Below, one piece after another: positions 18,100 through 26,083 of a DNA stretch of 40,189 bases. The notes under the pieces were generated by a model. The model did no database searches. It was not told the origin of the DNA and was given only the letters and a program-made list of their open reading frames with translations. The translations under genes and the position numbers were made by a program. Source of the stretch: Anaerolineae bacterium (GTDB taxonomy: Bacteria > Chloroflexota > Anaerolineae > 4572-78 > J111); NCBI GenBank assembly GCA_016931895.1, contig JAFGDY010000145.1, forward strand, positions 1-40,189, written 5' to 3'. Position 1 is the stretch's first letter, and each line of letters opens with the position of its first letter.

Positions 18100-18195
18100 A
18101 TGAAACACCGCCAGCGAGTCCTCATGGCTCTCAACCATGAACCGCCCGATAGATGACCCTTGCAAATCAGCTTCACTCTGAAAAAGTGGCATTGA
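18100..18195 (+). pseudogene. Relic of a UroD-family (MtaA-like) methyltransferase gene
   Basis: An ATG at 18100 with a good GGGAAAG ribosome site encodes MKHRQRVLMALNHEPPDR, the conserved N-terminus of uroporphyrinogen-decarboxylase-like corrinoid methyltransferases. A TGA follows (18154-18156). Beyond it the same frame continues with PLQISFTLKKWH and stops at 18193-18195. In relatives the segment reads roughly DRCPLQISFTPEF, so the TGA sits where a Cys codon is expected, and the other roughly 320 codons are missing. The gene is thus truncated by deletion and also carries a nonsense change. Its place between the permease and the methyltransferase at 18226 shows it was once part of the operon. 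Confidence 0.65.
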
Positions 18196-18225
18196 TCAAT
18201 TCTCCAGGGGGCAAAACGAGCAACC

Positions 18226-19104
18226 ATGGAAACGGTTCTCAAGGGAACAAAAAGCGTTGTTCATATCGCGCCCAATAAACCAACCGTGGTCATCGGCCAG
18301 CGCGTCAGCCCTAACCGGCGCAAACGGCCTGTAGACGGCTCCGGCGCGGATCATATTGATATTGCCAAAAATGAAATACTGGCCCAGGTTTCGGCCGGCG
18401 CCGACGTGGTTGATGTAGACGTGGATGTTCCCTTTGCGGAACAGGTGGACCTGCTGCCCCGGCTGGTAGAGACGGCGCAGCAAGCGGTAGAAGTGCCCCT
18501 TAGCATTAATACCCCCCACCCCGCGGCGCTGGCTGCCGCGCTCAAGGTTTATCAGGGCAAACCATTGGTCAATGGGGTCAGCGGCGCCAAGAAGTCGTTG
18601 AGCCAAATTTTACCCCTGGTCGCCCGGTACGGTGCGGCAGTGATTGGCTTGTGCCGGGATGAAAACGGCCTGCCTGACGACCCCTACCAACGGCTGGAGA
18701 TTGCCGGCAATATTGTGGAGCAAGCCGAGGGTTTGGGTATTCCCCGGGAGGATGTTTTGATCAACTGCCTCACCTCGCCGGTGGAAACTAATCCACAGGC
18801 TGCCTTGCTTACGCTGGAAACCATTCGGTTGGTCAGAACCGAACTGGGCGTCAATCTAACCCTCAATATCGGCGACATTTCCGCCGAATTGCCCAAACCC
18901 GGCACGCTGCACCAGGCGTTTTTGACGGCGGCTATTTTGGAGGGGGTCAACGCGCCTGTGGTTGAAGTATCTCCCGCCAGGCAAAACATTCTGGCCGTTG
19001 ATGTGCTGCTGGGCCAGGATGAACGCATGCTGCGGTACATCCAGTATTATCACTTCCGCCGGAGTGGCATGAGAAGTTTGGTGGATTGGGAGTTGGTAGG
19101 TTAG
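18226..19104 (+). CDS. Methyltetrahydrofolate:corrinoid-type methyltransferase (pterin-binding, MeTr/MtgA-like)
   Basis: A 292-residue single-domain TIM-barrel protein of the DHPS/MeTr family. Relatives move a methyl group between a corrinoid protein and tetrahydrofolate. Family signs are the N-terminal VVIGQRVSPNRRKR loop, NEILAQVSAGADVVDVDVDV (the usual GAD-ID strand), LSINTPHPAAL, VNGVSG and LTLNIGDISAELP. An AGGGGG-like ribosome site lies about 13 bases upstream of the ATG. The expected partners, a UroD-like methyltransferase and a corrinoid protein, are absent here; only a UroD relic remains directly upstream (18100). It may therefore act with partners elsewhere, or be a survivor of a decayed methyl-transfer pathway. 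The methyl donor cannot be deduced. Confidence 0.8.
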   Translation: METVLKGTKSVVHIAPNKPTVVIGQRVSPNRRKRPVDGSGADHIDIAKNEILAQVSAGADVVDVDVDVPFAEQVDLLPRLVETAQQAVEVPLSINTPHPAALAAALKVYQGKPLVNGVSGAKKSLSQILPLVARYGAAVIGLCRDENGLPDDPYQRLEIAGNIVEQAEGLGIPREDVLINCLTSPVETNPQAALLTLETIRLVRTELGVNLTLNIGDISAELPKPGTLHQAFLTAAILEGVNAPVVEVSPARQNILAVDVLLGQDERMLRYIQYYHFRRSGMRSLVDWELVG

Positions 19105-19119
19105 CTTCCCCTGACCCCC

Positions 19120-19719
19120 CTATTTCCCCAAATCCCGACTGGCTTTTTGAATAGCCTTAATCATAAGCCGGTGTTCGGTGGCGTGGACTCTGGCGGCGTA
19201 GGTTTCCAGGGTATCATCCGGCAGAATGGACACCGGCGCCTGGCTGATTACTGCCCCCCGATCCACTGCGGGGATGACGTAATGTACCATGCAGCCGCCG
19301 CGTTCAATTTCTCCCTTTTGATAGGCGGCAAAAGCCCATTCAATGCCCCCTACCCCCACAAACGTGTTGGGAAGAGCAGGGTGCAGATTAATGACCCGGT
19401 TGGGAAAATGGTCTAAAAAAGCCGGGCTGAAAATGTGCATCCACCCGGCCAGCACAATCAAATCGGGGTGGTAGGAGCTGACCAACCTGGCCAGATCGGC
19501 GTCGTACTCTGCTCTACTTTTTCCGGCCTCACGATAGGGTTTGAAGGGAAAGTAGAGCGTGGGCATGCCCGCTTTTTGGGCGCGGGTCAGGCCGTAAGCG
19601 TTTTTGCGGTTTGACACTACTAATACCACTTTGGCCTTTAACTTGCCTTCAACCGAGGCGTCTAAAATAGCCTGTAAATTGGAACCGGAGCCGGAGATAA
19701 AAACGGCAAGTTTTTTCAC
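19120..19719 (-). CDS. purN: Phosphoribosylglycinamide formyltransferase
   Basis: A 199-residue enzyme that transfers the formyl group of 10-formyl-tetrahydrofolate to GAR, step three of purine synthesis. It shows the phosphate loop SGSGSNLQAI near the N-terminus, the catalytic segment NLHPALPNTF (Asn and His), GCMVHYVIPAVDRGAVI with the conserved Asp, and normal family length. Start GTG at 19719 with AAAGGA ten bases upstream. It is the last gene of the minus-strand purine operon and converges on the methyltransferase gene across about 15 bases; no clear terminator is seen between them. Confidence 0.93.
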   Translation of the reverse strand: MKKLAVFISGSGSNLQAILDASVEGKLKAKVVLVVSNRKNAYGLTRAQKAGMPTLYFPFKPYREAGKSRAEYDADLARLVSSYHPDLIVLAGWMHIFSPAFLDHFPNRVINLHPALPNTFVGVGGIEWAFAAYQKGEIERGGCMVHYVIPAVDRGAVISQAPVSILPDDTLETYAARVHATEHRLMIKAIQKASRDLGK

Positions 19720-19734
19720 TACTGCTTTGTCCTT

Positions 19735-20493
19735 TCATTTTTTTCTATCGTCCATACCATTACAAAGAAGCCATAAACTGCCGAATTTATTCTGTTGTTC
19801 TTGTCTTGTTTTCAAAAGGCCTAACAAAAGGGGAAGTTGGCCCACGTTTTCGAGAAATTCATAAACCGCGTATCCCCTGAAAGCATCTTTTGGCGTTACG
19901 CCGGACAAAACAGCCACAAACGGAATCGCGGCTCGCGCGGCGGTTTCCGCATCCGTAATACTGTCGCCAACGTAAAGCGAGTCTGCCGGAGCACAGCCCA
20001 GCTTATCCAACGCCATTTGCAGACCTTCAGGGTTGGGCTTGTGGTTGGCTACGTCTTCACCGCCAATGATTACATCAAATGAATCGGCCAAACCTTCACG
20101 CGCCAAAACAGTTTTGATGCGACGCCGGAACTTGGTAGAAACAATGCTTAATTTGAGGCCGCGTTTTTTGAGGGCAGTAACGGTAGGGGGCACTGTCGAA
20201 AAAAGAGCTGTCAAATCCGCCATTACTTCATCGGCTTGTTGCAAAAATAAACGCACAAAGGTGTTGCTTTGGGCAACGTCGTTTTGGCCGGTCAATATTT
20301 GAAACGTATCCGGCAAAGATAAGCCGATGGTCCGGCAGGCCCGCTCCTCAGAAACTTCCGGTAATCCCAGGTTAGTGAGGGCGAAGTTAATACATTCCAC
20401 CACTCCCTGGCTGGAGTCCGCCAGGGTGTAGTCAAAATCAAAAAGAATGGCTTCAGGTAATTGTTTTATAAAAAACTCAAGGTTTTCACTCAT
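19735..20493 (-). CDS. HAD-superfamily phosphatase (Gph-like) in the purine operon
   Basis: A 252-residue HAD hydrolase. Motif I is DFDYTLADS (nucleophile Asp 19), motif II is SIVSTKFRRRI, motif III Lys in ANHKPNPEG and motif IV VGDSITDAETA. A four-helix cap domain lies between motifs I and II, as in phosphoglycolate and nucleotide phosphatases. Its ATG overlaps the purM stop (ATGA), so it is translationally coupled to purM and followed by purN. This suggests a role linked to purine metabolism, for example removing a toxic or surplus phosphorylated intermediate or a nucleotide, but the substrate is unknown. The 30 residues after motif IV (LLKTRQEQQNKFGSLWLLCN) are unusual for the family. Confidence 0.85.
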   Translation of the reverse strand: MSENLEFFIKQLPEAILFDFDYTLADSSQGVVECINFALTNLGLPEVSEERACRTIGLSLPDTFQILTGQNDVAQSNTFVRLFLQQADEVMADLTALFSTVPPTVTALKKRGLKLSIVSTKFRRRIKTVLAREGLADSFDVIIGGEDVANHKPNPEGLQMALDKLGCAPADSLYVGDSITDAETAARAAIPFVAVLSGVTPKDAFRGYAVYEFLENVGQLPLLLGLLKTRQEQQNKFGSLWLLCNGMDDRKK

Positions 20494-21506
20494 TGGATGA
20501 TGATTTCTGTTTTGCCTCCAACAATTTTACCGACGACGTACAATTCGGGCAGCGCCGCTTGCGCCGCTGCCACTTCCTCTGGCGACACCACTACCAGCAT
20601 GCCCAGACCCATATTGAAAACGTGAAACATCTCCTCCGGGAGAATGTTGCCTTCATTTTGAATTAAGCCAAAGATGGGTGGTTCCGGCCAAACGCCGCGC
20701 TTAATAACCGCGCCCACGCCCTTAGGCAGAATGCGAGGCAGGTTATCCACAATACCCCCGCCGGTGATGTGAGCCAATCCTCGGATTTCCACGCCGACCC
20801 TCCACAACTGTTGTATTGGCGGCAAGTAGGAGCGATGTACCTCTAACAGCGCTTCTCCAATTGAACACCCTAATGCTGGATGCCTGGTTTGCCAATCAAA
20901 CTTGGCTAAAACCTGGCGGGCCAGGGAATAGCCGTTGGTGTGTAGGCCGGTTGACGGGAGACCCAAAATCACATCGCCCGCTTCAATTTTTGCCCCATCA
21001 ATGATTTTTTCCCGTTCCACCACGCCAATCACCGTGCCCACCAGGTCAAACTCGCCTGGCCGGTAAACGCCGGGCATTTCGGCGGTTTCGCCGCCCAAGA
21101 GCGCGCAGCCCGCTTGTTGGCAGGCCATGGCCACGCCATGCACCAGCATGGCCGTTTCGGCCGGGTCCAATTGGGCCGAAGCTACGTAGTCAAGAAAAAA
21201 CAGCGGCTGCGCGCCCTGCACCAAAATGTCGTTAACACAGTGATTGACAATGTCCTGCCCCACCGTGTCCCAGCGTTTCAACCGCGAGGCCACTTTGGTT
21301 TTGGTTCCCACCCCGTCGGTGGATGCCACCAGCACCGGCGACTGCATCCCCTGCAACCGGCTCGCCGCGTACAGGCCGCCAAACGCGCCCAGCCCGGCCA
21401 GCACTTCCGGCCCGTAGGTAGCCCGCACCGATTCCTTCATCAATTCCATGGCCCGCTGCCCGGCTTTAATATCCACCCCGGCTTGAGCGTAAGCGCTTTT
21501 TTTCAT
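20490..21506 (-). CDS. purM: Phosphoribosylformylglycinamidine cyclo-ligase (AIR synthetase)
   Basis: A 338-residue ATP-dependent cyclase converting FGAM to AIR, step five of purine synthesis. It has the typical N-terminus (YAQAGVDIKAGQRAMELMK), the ATP loop VASTDGVGTKTKVA, DIVNHCVNDILVQGAQPLFFLDY, GGETAEMPG, and HITGGGIVDNLPR near the C-domain start; normal length for the family. ATG at 21506 with an AGGGG-type ribosome site. Between this gene and purD lies a 60-base tract of degenerate GACCAACGAC repeats, so the operon is not tightly spaced here. Confidence 0.95.
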   Translation of the reverse strand: MKKSAYAQAGVDIKAGQRAMELMKESVRATYGPEVLAGLGAFGGLYAASRLQGMQSPVLVASTDGVGTKTKVASRLKRWDTVGQDIVNHCVNDILVQGAQPLFFLDYVASAQLDPAETAMLVHGVAMACQQAGCALLGGETAEMPGVYRPGEFDLVGTVIGVVEREKIIDGAKIEAGDVILGLPSTGLHTNGYSLARQVLAKFDWQTRHPALGCSIGEALLEVHRSYLPPIQQLWRVGVEIRGLAHITGGGIVDNLPRILPKGVGAVIKRGVWPEPPIFGLIQNEGNILPEEMFHVFNMGLGMLVVVSPEEVAAAQAALPELYVVGKIVGGKTEIIIQ

Positions 21507-21545
21507 CGTCTAACTATCCCCTGTTTCGTTTGACCAACAACCGAT

Positions 21546-21598
21546 GACCAACGACGAACGACCAATGACCAAATTTCGTCGTTGGTCGTTGGTCGTTT
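21546..21598. repeat. GACCAACGAC-type inverted/tandem repeat between purD and purM
   Basis: The word GACCAACGAC (21546-21555) and degenerate copies are followed by the complementary words GTCGTTGGTC (21578-21587) and a second overlapping copy. The tract can fold into a hairpin in the purD-purM message. It looks like a dispersed extragenic repeat, not coding sequence. Confidence 0.7.
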
Positions 21599-21603
21599 AT
21601 TGA

Positions 21604-22920
21604 TCATTGCCGGTGATTGAGGCCAATGTCCCGCCGAAAGTGAGCGCCCTCAAAATCAATCCGGGCGATGCCGGCGTAGGCCCGGTTCAGGGCCGTTGTT
21701 AAATTGTCCCCCACCGCGCTGACCGCCAGCACCCGCCCGCCGGACGTCACAACGCCGTCTGAGGTTTGGACCGTGCCCGCGTGAAACACTACTGTGTTTT
21801 CCAGGGCGGCGGCCCAATCTAACCCCCTGATCGGCAGATTCCGGGGATAACTACCCGGATACCCCGGCGAGGCCATCACCAGCGTGGCGCACGCGCCGGG
21901 CCGCCAGCGGACTTCAACCTGGTCCAGGCGTCCCTCAATGCACGCTTGCGAGATTTCAAACAGGTCGGTTTCCAGGAGAGGCAAAACGGCCTGGGTTTCG
22001 GGATCGCCGTAGCGGCAGTTGAATTCTAAAACTTTGGGGCCGTCGTCGGTTAACATTAGCCCGGCGTACAGCACGCCCATGTAGGGGCAGCCACGCTCGG
22101 CCATGCCGGTGACGGTTGGCTGCAAGATGGTTTGGCACACCGTCTCAATAAATTGGGGCGTTATGTCTGGAGCGGGCGCATAAGTCCCCATCCCGCCGGT
22201 GTTAGGCCCCTGGTCGTTGTCAAAAACCCGTTTGTGGTCGCGGGCGGGGATGAGGGGGACAATGGTATAACCATCGCTCCAGGCCAGAATAGAGATTTCC
22301 GGCCCATTGAGCCGTTCTTCAATGACCACTTTGTCGCCGGATTTACCAAAGGCTCGCTCAACCATTACTTTGTGCAGGGCGGCTTGCGCCTCGGCGATGG
22401 TGTCGCAAATCAGCACTCCTTTGCCGGCGGCCAGGCCATTGGCTTTAACCACCACCTGATACTCCACCTGCTGCAAATAGTCGCGGGCGGCCTGATAATT
22501 GTCAAAAATGGCGTAGTCGCCGGTGGGGATGTGGCGCTGGCGCATAAAGTCTTTGGCAAACGCCTTAAAGGCTTCCAGTTGAGCCGCCTCGTGGGTTGGC
22601 CCAAAAATGGCCAGGCCCGAGGCATGGAAGATGTCCACAATACCCGCGGCCAGCGCCGCTTCCGGCCCCACTACGGTCAGGTCAATTTCTTTGCGCCGGG
22701 CAAAGGCCACCAGAGCCGGCAGGTCGCCCACCTCAATGGGAACGTTTTCCGCGGCAGCGCGGGGTTGCAGGCCGGTAGCTGATGGATTAGCGGGCCAGGT
22801 TGTGCCGGCGTTGCCGGGGGCCACGTAAACCTGCTTCACCTGAGGGGATCGGGCCAAAGCCCAGGCCAGCGTGTGTTCTCGACCGCCTGAGCCAACGACC
22901 AGCACAGTTTTTTGGGCCAT
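21604..22920 (-). CDS. purD: Phosphoribosylamine-glycine ligase (GAR synthetase)
   Basis: A 438-residue ATP-grasp ligase joining phosphoribosylamine and glycine, step two of purine synthesis. Motifs are VVGSGGREHTLAWAL, VVGPEAALAAGI, an ATP-grasp lid KANGLAAGKGVLIC, PNTGGMGTYAP and the metal-binding EFNCRYGDPETQAV. The ATG at 22920 is preferred over GTG 22926 because the AGGAG ribosome site overlaps the latter. Length and motifs are normal. It follows purE at 19 bases. Confidence 0.95.
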   Translation of the reverse strand: MAQKTVLVVGSGGREHTLAWALARSPQVKQVYVAPGNAGTTWPANPSATGLQPRAAAENVPIEVGDLPALVAFARRKEIDLTVVGPEAALAAGIVDIFHASGLAIFGPTHEAAQLEAFKAFAKDFMRQRHIPTGDYAIFDNYQAARDYLQQVEYQVVVKANGLAAGKGVLICDTIAEAQAALHKVMVERAFGKSGDKVVIEERLNGPEISILAWSDGYTIVPLIPARDHKRVFDNDQGPNTGGMGTYAPAPDITPQFIETVCQTILQPTVTGMAERGCPYMGVLYAGLMLTDDGPKVLEFNCRYGDPETQAVLPLLETDLFEISQACIEGRLDQVEVRWRPGACATLVMASPGYPGSYPRNLPIRGLDWAAALENTVVFHAGTVQTSDGVVTSGGRVLAVSAVGDNLTTALNRAYAGIARIDFEGAHFRRDIGLNHRQ

Positions 22921-22939
22921 ACTCACTCCTTTCTTTGCC

Positions 22940-23428
22940 TTACAAATTTAAATTTGCCGCTTTAACCTTATCGGCCATGGTTTGGGCGTAGGCGACAAGT
23001 CGCCCTGTTAAATCTGGATGTTTTATGGCCAAAATTCGGGCCGCCAGTAATCCGGCGTTTTTGGCCCCGTCAATACCAACGGTGGCCACGGGGATGCCGC
23101 TGGGCATTTGCACAATAGAGAGCAGGGAGTCCAACCCCTGTAAGACCGGAGACCTGACCGGCACGCCAATCACCGGCAGCGTGGTCAGGCTGGCCATCAC
23201 TCCGGGCAGGTGGGCGGCTCCGCCCGCGCCGCCAATGAGCACTTCAATGCCCCGCTGGGGGGCGGAGCCGACATACGCCTGCACCAGGTCCGGCGTGCGG
23301 TGCGCCGAAGCGATTTTCATCTCATTGGCCACCCCCAGCGAGTCCAAAATTTCCGCAGCCCCTCTCATTACCTCCAAATCCGAGGCGCTGCCCATCACAA
23401 TGCCTACCAGCGGTTTATCAACCATCAT
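22940..23428 (-). CDS. purE: 5-(carboxyamino)imidazole ribonucleotide mutase
   Basis: A 162-residue class-I-like PurE that moves the carboxyl group from N5-CAIR to CAIR. It has [19 protein letters not shown] (catalytic His) and the glycine-rich [15 protein letters not shown], as in octameric bacterial enzymes. PurK, which supplies N5-CAIR, is not encoded in this window; it may lie elsewhere. The start is a double ATG (23428 or 23425). It lies between purF and purD; a repeat tract of about 50 bases separates it from purF. Confidence 0.93.
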   Translation of the reverse strand: MMVDKPLVGIVMGSASDLEVMRGAAEILDSLGVANEMKIASAHRTPDLVQAYVGSAPQRGIEVLIGGAGGAAHLPGVMASLTTLPVIGVPVRSPVLQGLDSLLSIVQMPSGIPVATVGIDGAKNAGLLAARILAIKHPDLTGRLVAYAQTMADKVKAANLNL

Positions 23429-23520
23429 TTGTTATTATCCTTGTCAGCTAGAGCGTGTTGATATTTCGGGTTCGGAATGACACATTTGAACAAATATCAA
23501 CAGCACCAATTGTTGCCAAA

Positions 23521-23570
23521 ATCAATCATTCACAATTAATCATTCACCATTCACCATTCACAATTAATCA
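23521..23570. repeat. ATTCACAATTAATC-type short tandem repeat at the purF stop
   Basis: Heptamer-like words CATTCAC, ACAATTAATC and CATTCACC are repeated over 50 bases between purF and purE. The last bases (TCA, 23568-23570) supply the purF stop codon. The same words occur inside the purL coding region (27331-27380), in the opposite orientation relative to the operon. Confidence 0.7.
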
Positions 23571-25055
23571 GCCCCACATCTCCTCAAACATCAACTTCTC
23601 CCGGTTTTCGTCAAACAGCCATTCGGGAATGGGCAGGGGATAATCGCCGGAGAAGCAGGCGGCGCAGTGGCCGGTTTGTGCGGCGGGTAAGGCTTCTCGG
23701 ACGGCGGCGGTCATGCCGGCCAGGCTTAGATAAGCCAGGGAGTCGGCCCCAATCCGCTGCCGGATACCTTCAATATCCAGCTTGTGGCCGATGAGTTGGG
23801 AGTAGGTGGCCATGTCCACCCCCATAAAGCAGGGATGGCGCACCGGCGGCGACGAGACCCGCACGTGCACTTCTGCCGCCCCACCTTCGCGCATAAGCTG
23901 GACCATTGGCCCGGCCGTGTTGCCCCGCACAATCGAGTCGTCAACCAGCACCACCCGTTTGCCCTTTAAGTTGCCGGTTAATGGATTGTACTTGAGATGA
24001 ACGCCGATTTGCCGCAGCGTATCATCCGGCTCAATAAAGGTGCGGCCAATGTAGCGATTTTTGGTGAGACCCTCGGTGTAGGGCAAGCCGGACTCCAGGC
24101 TGTAGCCAATGGCCGCGGGTGTGGCCGAGTCGGGCACGCCCACCACAATGTCGGCTTCGGCGGGCGCTTCGCGGGCCAGTTGCGCGCCCAAACGCTGGCG
24201 GACCGTGTGAATGACCTGGCCTTCCAGAATGGAGTCGGGCCGGGCAAAGTAGACGTATTCAAAAATGCACAGGGCGCGTTTGGCCGGCTCGCGGCCTGTA
24301 AAAGAAGTGGCGCCCCGGCTGTCCAGGCGTAAAATCTCGCCCGGTTTGACTTCGCGCAAGTATTTTGCGCCAATGGTCAGTAGAGCGCAAGATTCCGAGG
24401 CGACGACGTGACCGCCGCCGGGCAGTTGGCCCAGGCACAGGGGCCGCAAGCCGTAAGGGTCGCGGATGGCATAAACAGCGTCCCGGGTTAAAATGACCAG
24501 CGAATAGGCGCCTTCGGCCACTTCCAGCAAAACTTGCAGCCGGGCTACCCACTGGTCGGCGTCGGTTGAAGTTTTGCCGTTTTCCCCGGTCCAGGCTTGC
24601 ACGGGGGCGGCCAGCGTTTGGGTGATCACTTCGCTATCGGTGGTGGACGACAGCCCTACGCCCCGCGCCAGTAGCGACCGCCGGAGTTGCCGGGCGTTGG
24701 TCAGGTTGCCGTTATGGGCCACCCCCAACGGCCCGTGAATGGTCTCGATCAGGTAAGGCTGGACATTCCGCAGGTGCGAGGCGCCGGTGGTGGAGTAGCG
24801 GGTGTGGCCGATGGCCAGGTGCCCTTGCAGAGGCCGCAGGTTGTCTTCATTGAATACCTGGGCCACCAGGCCCATGCCTTTGTGGCTGTAGGCCGCCCGT
24901 CCGTCGGTGGTGGCGATGCCGGCGCTTTCTTGCCCCCGGTGTTGCAGGGCGTAGAGGCCAAAAAAAGTCAGGCGGGCCACATCGCGGCCGGGAGCGTAGA
25001 GGCCAAACACGCCGCACGCTTCGCGGGGACCTTCTTGAAGCCAGTTTTCACACAT
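23568..25055 (-). CDS. purF: Amidophosphoribosyltransferase (Fe-S, Bacillus type)
   Basis: A 495-residue enzyme making phosphoribosylamine from PRPP and glutamine, the committed step. The catalytic Cys14 lies in EACGVFG after a 13-residue propeptide that would be cleaved. The glutaminase domain has ALQHRGQESAG, GHTRYSTTG and GVAHNGNL. The PRPP loop is VVLVDDSIVRGNTAG. Cysteines expected to hold a 4Fe-4S cluster are present in LCIFEYVYFARPDS, HPCFMGVDM and HCAACFSGDYP. The ATG at 25055 is preferred over GTG 25058 because AGAAGG lies at a suitable distance. The stop codon is built by a repeat tract. Confidence 0.95.
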   Translation of the reverse strand: MCENWLQEGPREACGVFGLYAPGRDVARLTFFGLYALQHRGQESAGIATTDGRAAYSHKGMGLVAQVFNEDNLRPLQGHLAIGHTRYSTTGASHLRNVQPYLIETIHGPLGVAHNGNLTNARQLRRSLLARGVGLSSTTDSEVITQTLAAPVQAWTGENGKTSTDADQWVARLQVLLEVAEGAYSLVILTRDAVYAIRDPYGLRPLCLGQLPGGGHVVASESCALLTIGAKYLREVKPGEILRLDSRGATSFTGREPAKRALCIFEYVYFARPDSILEGQVIHTVRQRLGAQLAREAPAEADIVVGVPDSATPAAIGYSLESGLPYTEGLTKNRYIGRTFIEPDDTLRQIGVHLKYNPLTGNLKGKRVVLVDDSIVRGNTAGPMVQLMREGGAAEVHVRVSSPPVRHPCFMGVDMATYSQLIGHKLDIEGIRQRIGADSLAYLSLAGMTAAVREALPAAQTGHCAACFSGDYPLPIPEWLFDENREKLMFEEMWG

Positions 25056-25080
25056 CACAACCTTCTTTCTGTTTTTTCAA

Positions 25081-26037
25081 TCAACGAGAACGCAGCGTTT
25101 TAAGGTTACGGGCAATGCGTTCTACCGCAGGCTCTTCACCGGGGATAAATTCCTGGCCGGTGAGTTGCTCAAAGGCATTGAGGTACAGTGTGGCCATGTG
25201 GGCGATAAAATCGTTGGGCATGGTGGGCGCTTCGCTCTCGCCCCGGTAGCCTTGATCAACAAACCATTGCCGCAGCACTTCTTTGTCAAACTTTTCCGGT
25301 TCCTGGCCGGGTTGGTAGGAGTCCAATACCCAAAAACGGCTGGAGTCGGGCGTGTGAAATTCGTCAATCAGGGTCAGTTTGCCGTTAACCAGGCCAAACT
25401 CGTATTTGGTGTCAACCAGGATCAAGCCGGCTTTTTCGGCCACTTGTTGGCCCCGGTCAAACAGGGCCAGGGCCACTTCTTCTACTTTTTCCCAGAGCGG
25501 CGGGGCCACCAGGCCCTGGCCGATGATCTCGTCGCGGGTCAGCTGCTCATCGTGGCCGCCGTATTCGGCTTTGGTGGTGGGCGTGATGATGGGGTGGGGC
25601 AATTGATCGTTTTTTTGGAGACCATTGGGCAGGGGGATGCCGTAGGGCCGGCGGTCGCCTTGGGCGTACAGCGTCCACAGGGAAGTTTTGCTAACGCCGG
25701 TAATGTAGCCCCGCACCACCACTTCCACCGGCAACGGCGCGGCGTTTTGGGCAATCGTGACGTTGGGGTCGGGCACGTCCAGCACGTGGTTGTTGACAAT
25801 GTCCCGGGTTTGGGCAAACCACCAGGCGCTAAGTTGATTGAGCACCTGCCCCTTGAAAGGGATAAAACCCAGCACCCGGTCAAAGGCCGAAACCCGGTCG
25901 GTGGTGATGAGGATGCGTTTGCCCTGGTAAGCGTAACTATCGCGCACTTTGCCCGGCTGTTTGGGTCCAAAAGCGGGCAGGTCAACGGTTTTAATTACGT
26001 TTGGAATAGCTTGAATTAAATCTTGATGCGTGAACAT
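25081..26037 (-). CDS. purC: SAICAR synthetase
   Basis: A 318-residue ligase adding aspartate to CAIR. It shows GKVRDSYAYQGKRILITTDRVSAFD (split over residues 29-53), VVRGYITGVS, TPTTKAEYGGHDEQL, and LVDTKYEFGLVNGKLTLIDEFHTPDSSRFW. It is the long form (about 300 residues), resembling yeast Ade1, rather than the 237-residue Escherichia coli form. AAAGG lies upstream of the ATG. It sits between purL (46 bases) and purF (25 bases) in the operon. Confidence 0.95.
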   Translation of the reverse strand: MFTHQDLIQAIPNVIKTVDLPAFGPKQPGKVRDSYAYQGKRILITTDRVSAFDRVLGFIPFKGQVLNQLSAWWFAQTRDIVNNHVLDVPDPNVTIAQNAAPLPVEVVVRGYITGVSKTSLWTLYAQGDRRPYGIPLPNGLQKNDQLPHPIITPTTKAEYGGHDEQLTRDEIIGQGLVAPPLWEKVEEVALALFDRGQQVAEKAGLILVDTKYEFGLVNGKLTLIDEFHTPDSSRFWVLDSYQPGQEPEKFDKEVLRQWFVDQGYRGESEAPTMPNDFIAHMATLYLNAFEQLTGQEFIPGEEPAVERIARNLKTLRSR

Positions 26038-26083
26038 ATAGCCTACCTTTACAGAATTTGTTAGTTCTTTTGGGTTTCTATGG

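Noticed and set aside
18154-18156. TGA read as selenocysteine or tryptophan in the UroD-like gene
   Set aside because: The frame stops again after 12 codons and most of the gene is missing, no SECIS-like hairpin stands out, and the expected residue is Cys. A nonsense change in a relic is simpler.
23521-23570. CRISPR-like repeats
   Set aside because: Words are only 7-10 bases, imperfect and without unique spacers of constant length; no cas genes are near.
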